DNA of 64,000 bases from Paludisphaera rhizosphaerae (lineage in GTDB: Bacteria > Planctomycetota > Planctomycetia > Isosphaerales > Isosphaeraceae), in contig NZ_JAALCR010000019.1 in the NCBI RefSeq assembly GCF_011065895.1, positions 93,059-157,058 of the forward strand, written 5' to 3'. Made by a program: the position numbers and the translations under genes. Below are positions 63,983-64,000 of this stretch, piece by piece. Below the pieces are notes generated by a model. The model saw only the letters and a list, made by a program, of their open reading frames with translations. It was not told the DNA's origin and did not search any database. The number at the start of each line of letters is the position of its first letter. The stretch's first letter is position 1.

Positions 63983-64000
63983 ACGGTCTTCCCCCCTCGC
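63983..64000 (+). repeat. Family 2 bipartite hairpin repeat, copy 5 (cut by window edge)
   Basis: ACGGTCTTCCCCCCTCGC repeats the start of copy 4. The rest lies outside the window, 19 bases after the preceding stop codon. Confidence 0.7.

Overview
The window is a high-GC chromosomal segment from a planctomycete, most likely of the Isosphaeraceae (Singulisphaera, Paludisphaera or Isosphaera type). This is inferred from gene content: a DUF1501 protein, sialate O-acetylesterase, ThuA-domain protein, several secreted Gfo/Idh, ceramidase and GH29-type enzymes, LemA/DUF2207, Uma2, a PEP-CTERM protein, ECF sigma factor with a short anti-sigma factor, and a BlaI/M56 operon. No rRNA, tRNA, CRISPR array, insertion sequence or prophage was seen. 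Most genes stand alone or in pairs, so this looks like ordinary chromosome with a few accessory islands.

Layout. 1-10 kb: partial YtcJ-type amidohydrolase, secreted M17 N-terminal-domain protein, 2OG-Fe(II) dioxygenase, nitroreductase, DUF1501 protein, BON protein, DUF5009 membrane acyltransferase, ThuA protein, PEP-CTERM protein. 10-16.3 kb: DUF1579-like protein, small PHA-granule-type protein, ceramidase-like/LamG protein, Uma2 nuclease, LemA and DUF2207. 16.6-21.4 kb: the main accessory island, an alpha/beta hydrolase gene overlapping a large STAND (NB-ARC) ATPase gene with about 19 helical repeats. 21.5-32.1 kb: second ceramidase-like protein, MBL hydrolase, a 51-residue membrane protein, polytopic membrane protein, DapA-like and epimerase-like pair, zinc ribbon, PIN/antitoxin pair, HD-nucleotidyltransferase protein. 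32.7-43.1 kb: two paralogous ankyrin proteins bracket a sialate esterase, a glycosyltransferase, endonuclease III and a membrane-anchored patatin. 43.1-53 kb: repeat-rich spacer, GH29 fucosidase, Tat-exported Gfo/Idh protein, carotenoid-desaturase-like oxidoreductase divergent from a BlaI/M56 operon, GH-like secreted protein, PARG-like macrodomain protein. 53-64 kb: M60-like metalloprotease, GT2 glycosyltransferase, collagen-like surface protein with a BclB-type C-terminus, sigma/anti-sigma pair, flavin reductase with MFS transporter, and a secreted alpha/beta hydrolase.

The intergenic spaces hold three families of short palindromic repeats. Family 1 is a ~100-bp REPIN-like element with two copies (1381-1480 and 53058-53156). 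Family 2 is a bipartite hairpin ending in GGATGAGGG with five copies (27791, 41409, 41520, 55451 and a truncated one at the right edge). Family 3 is a GCGAACCCA hairpin pair around 43.5-43.7 kb.

The strongest candidate for a poorly described system is the hydrolase-STAND pair at 16.6-21.4 kb. It has the architecture of an NLR-like sensor: an effector hydrolase, an NTPase switch and a long repeat sensor. Here the effector sits in a separate, overlapping gene. Function there is inference; the domain motifs are directly visible.
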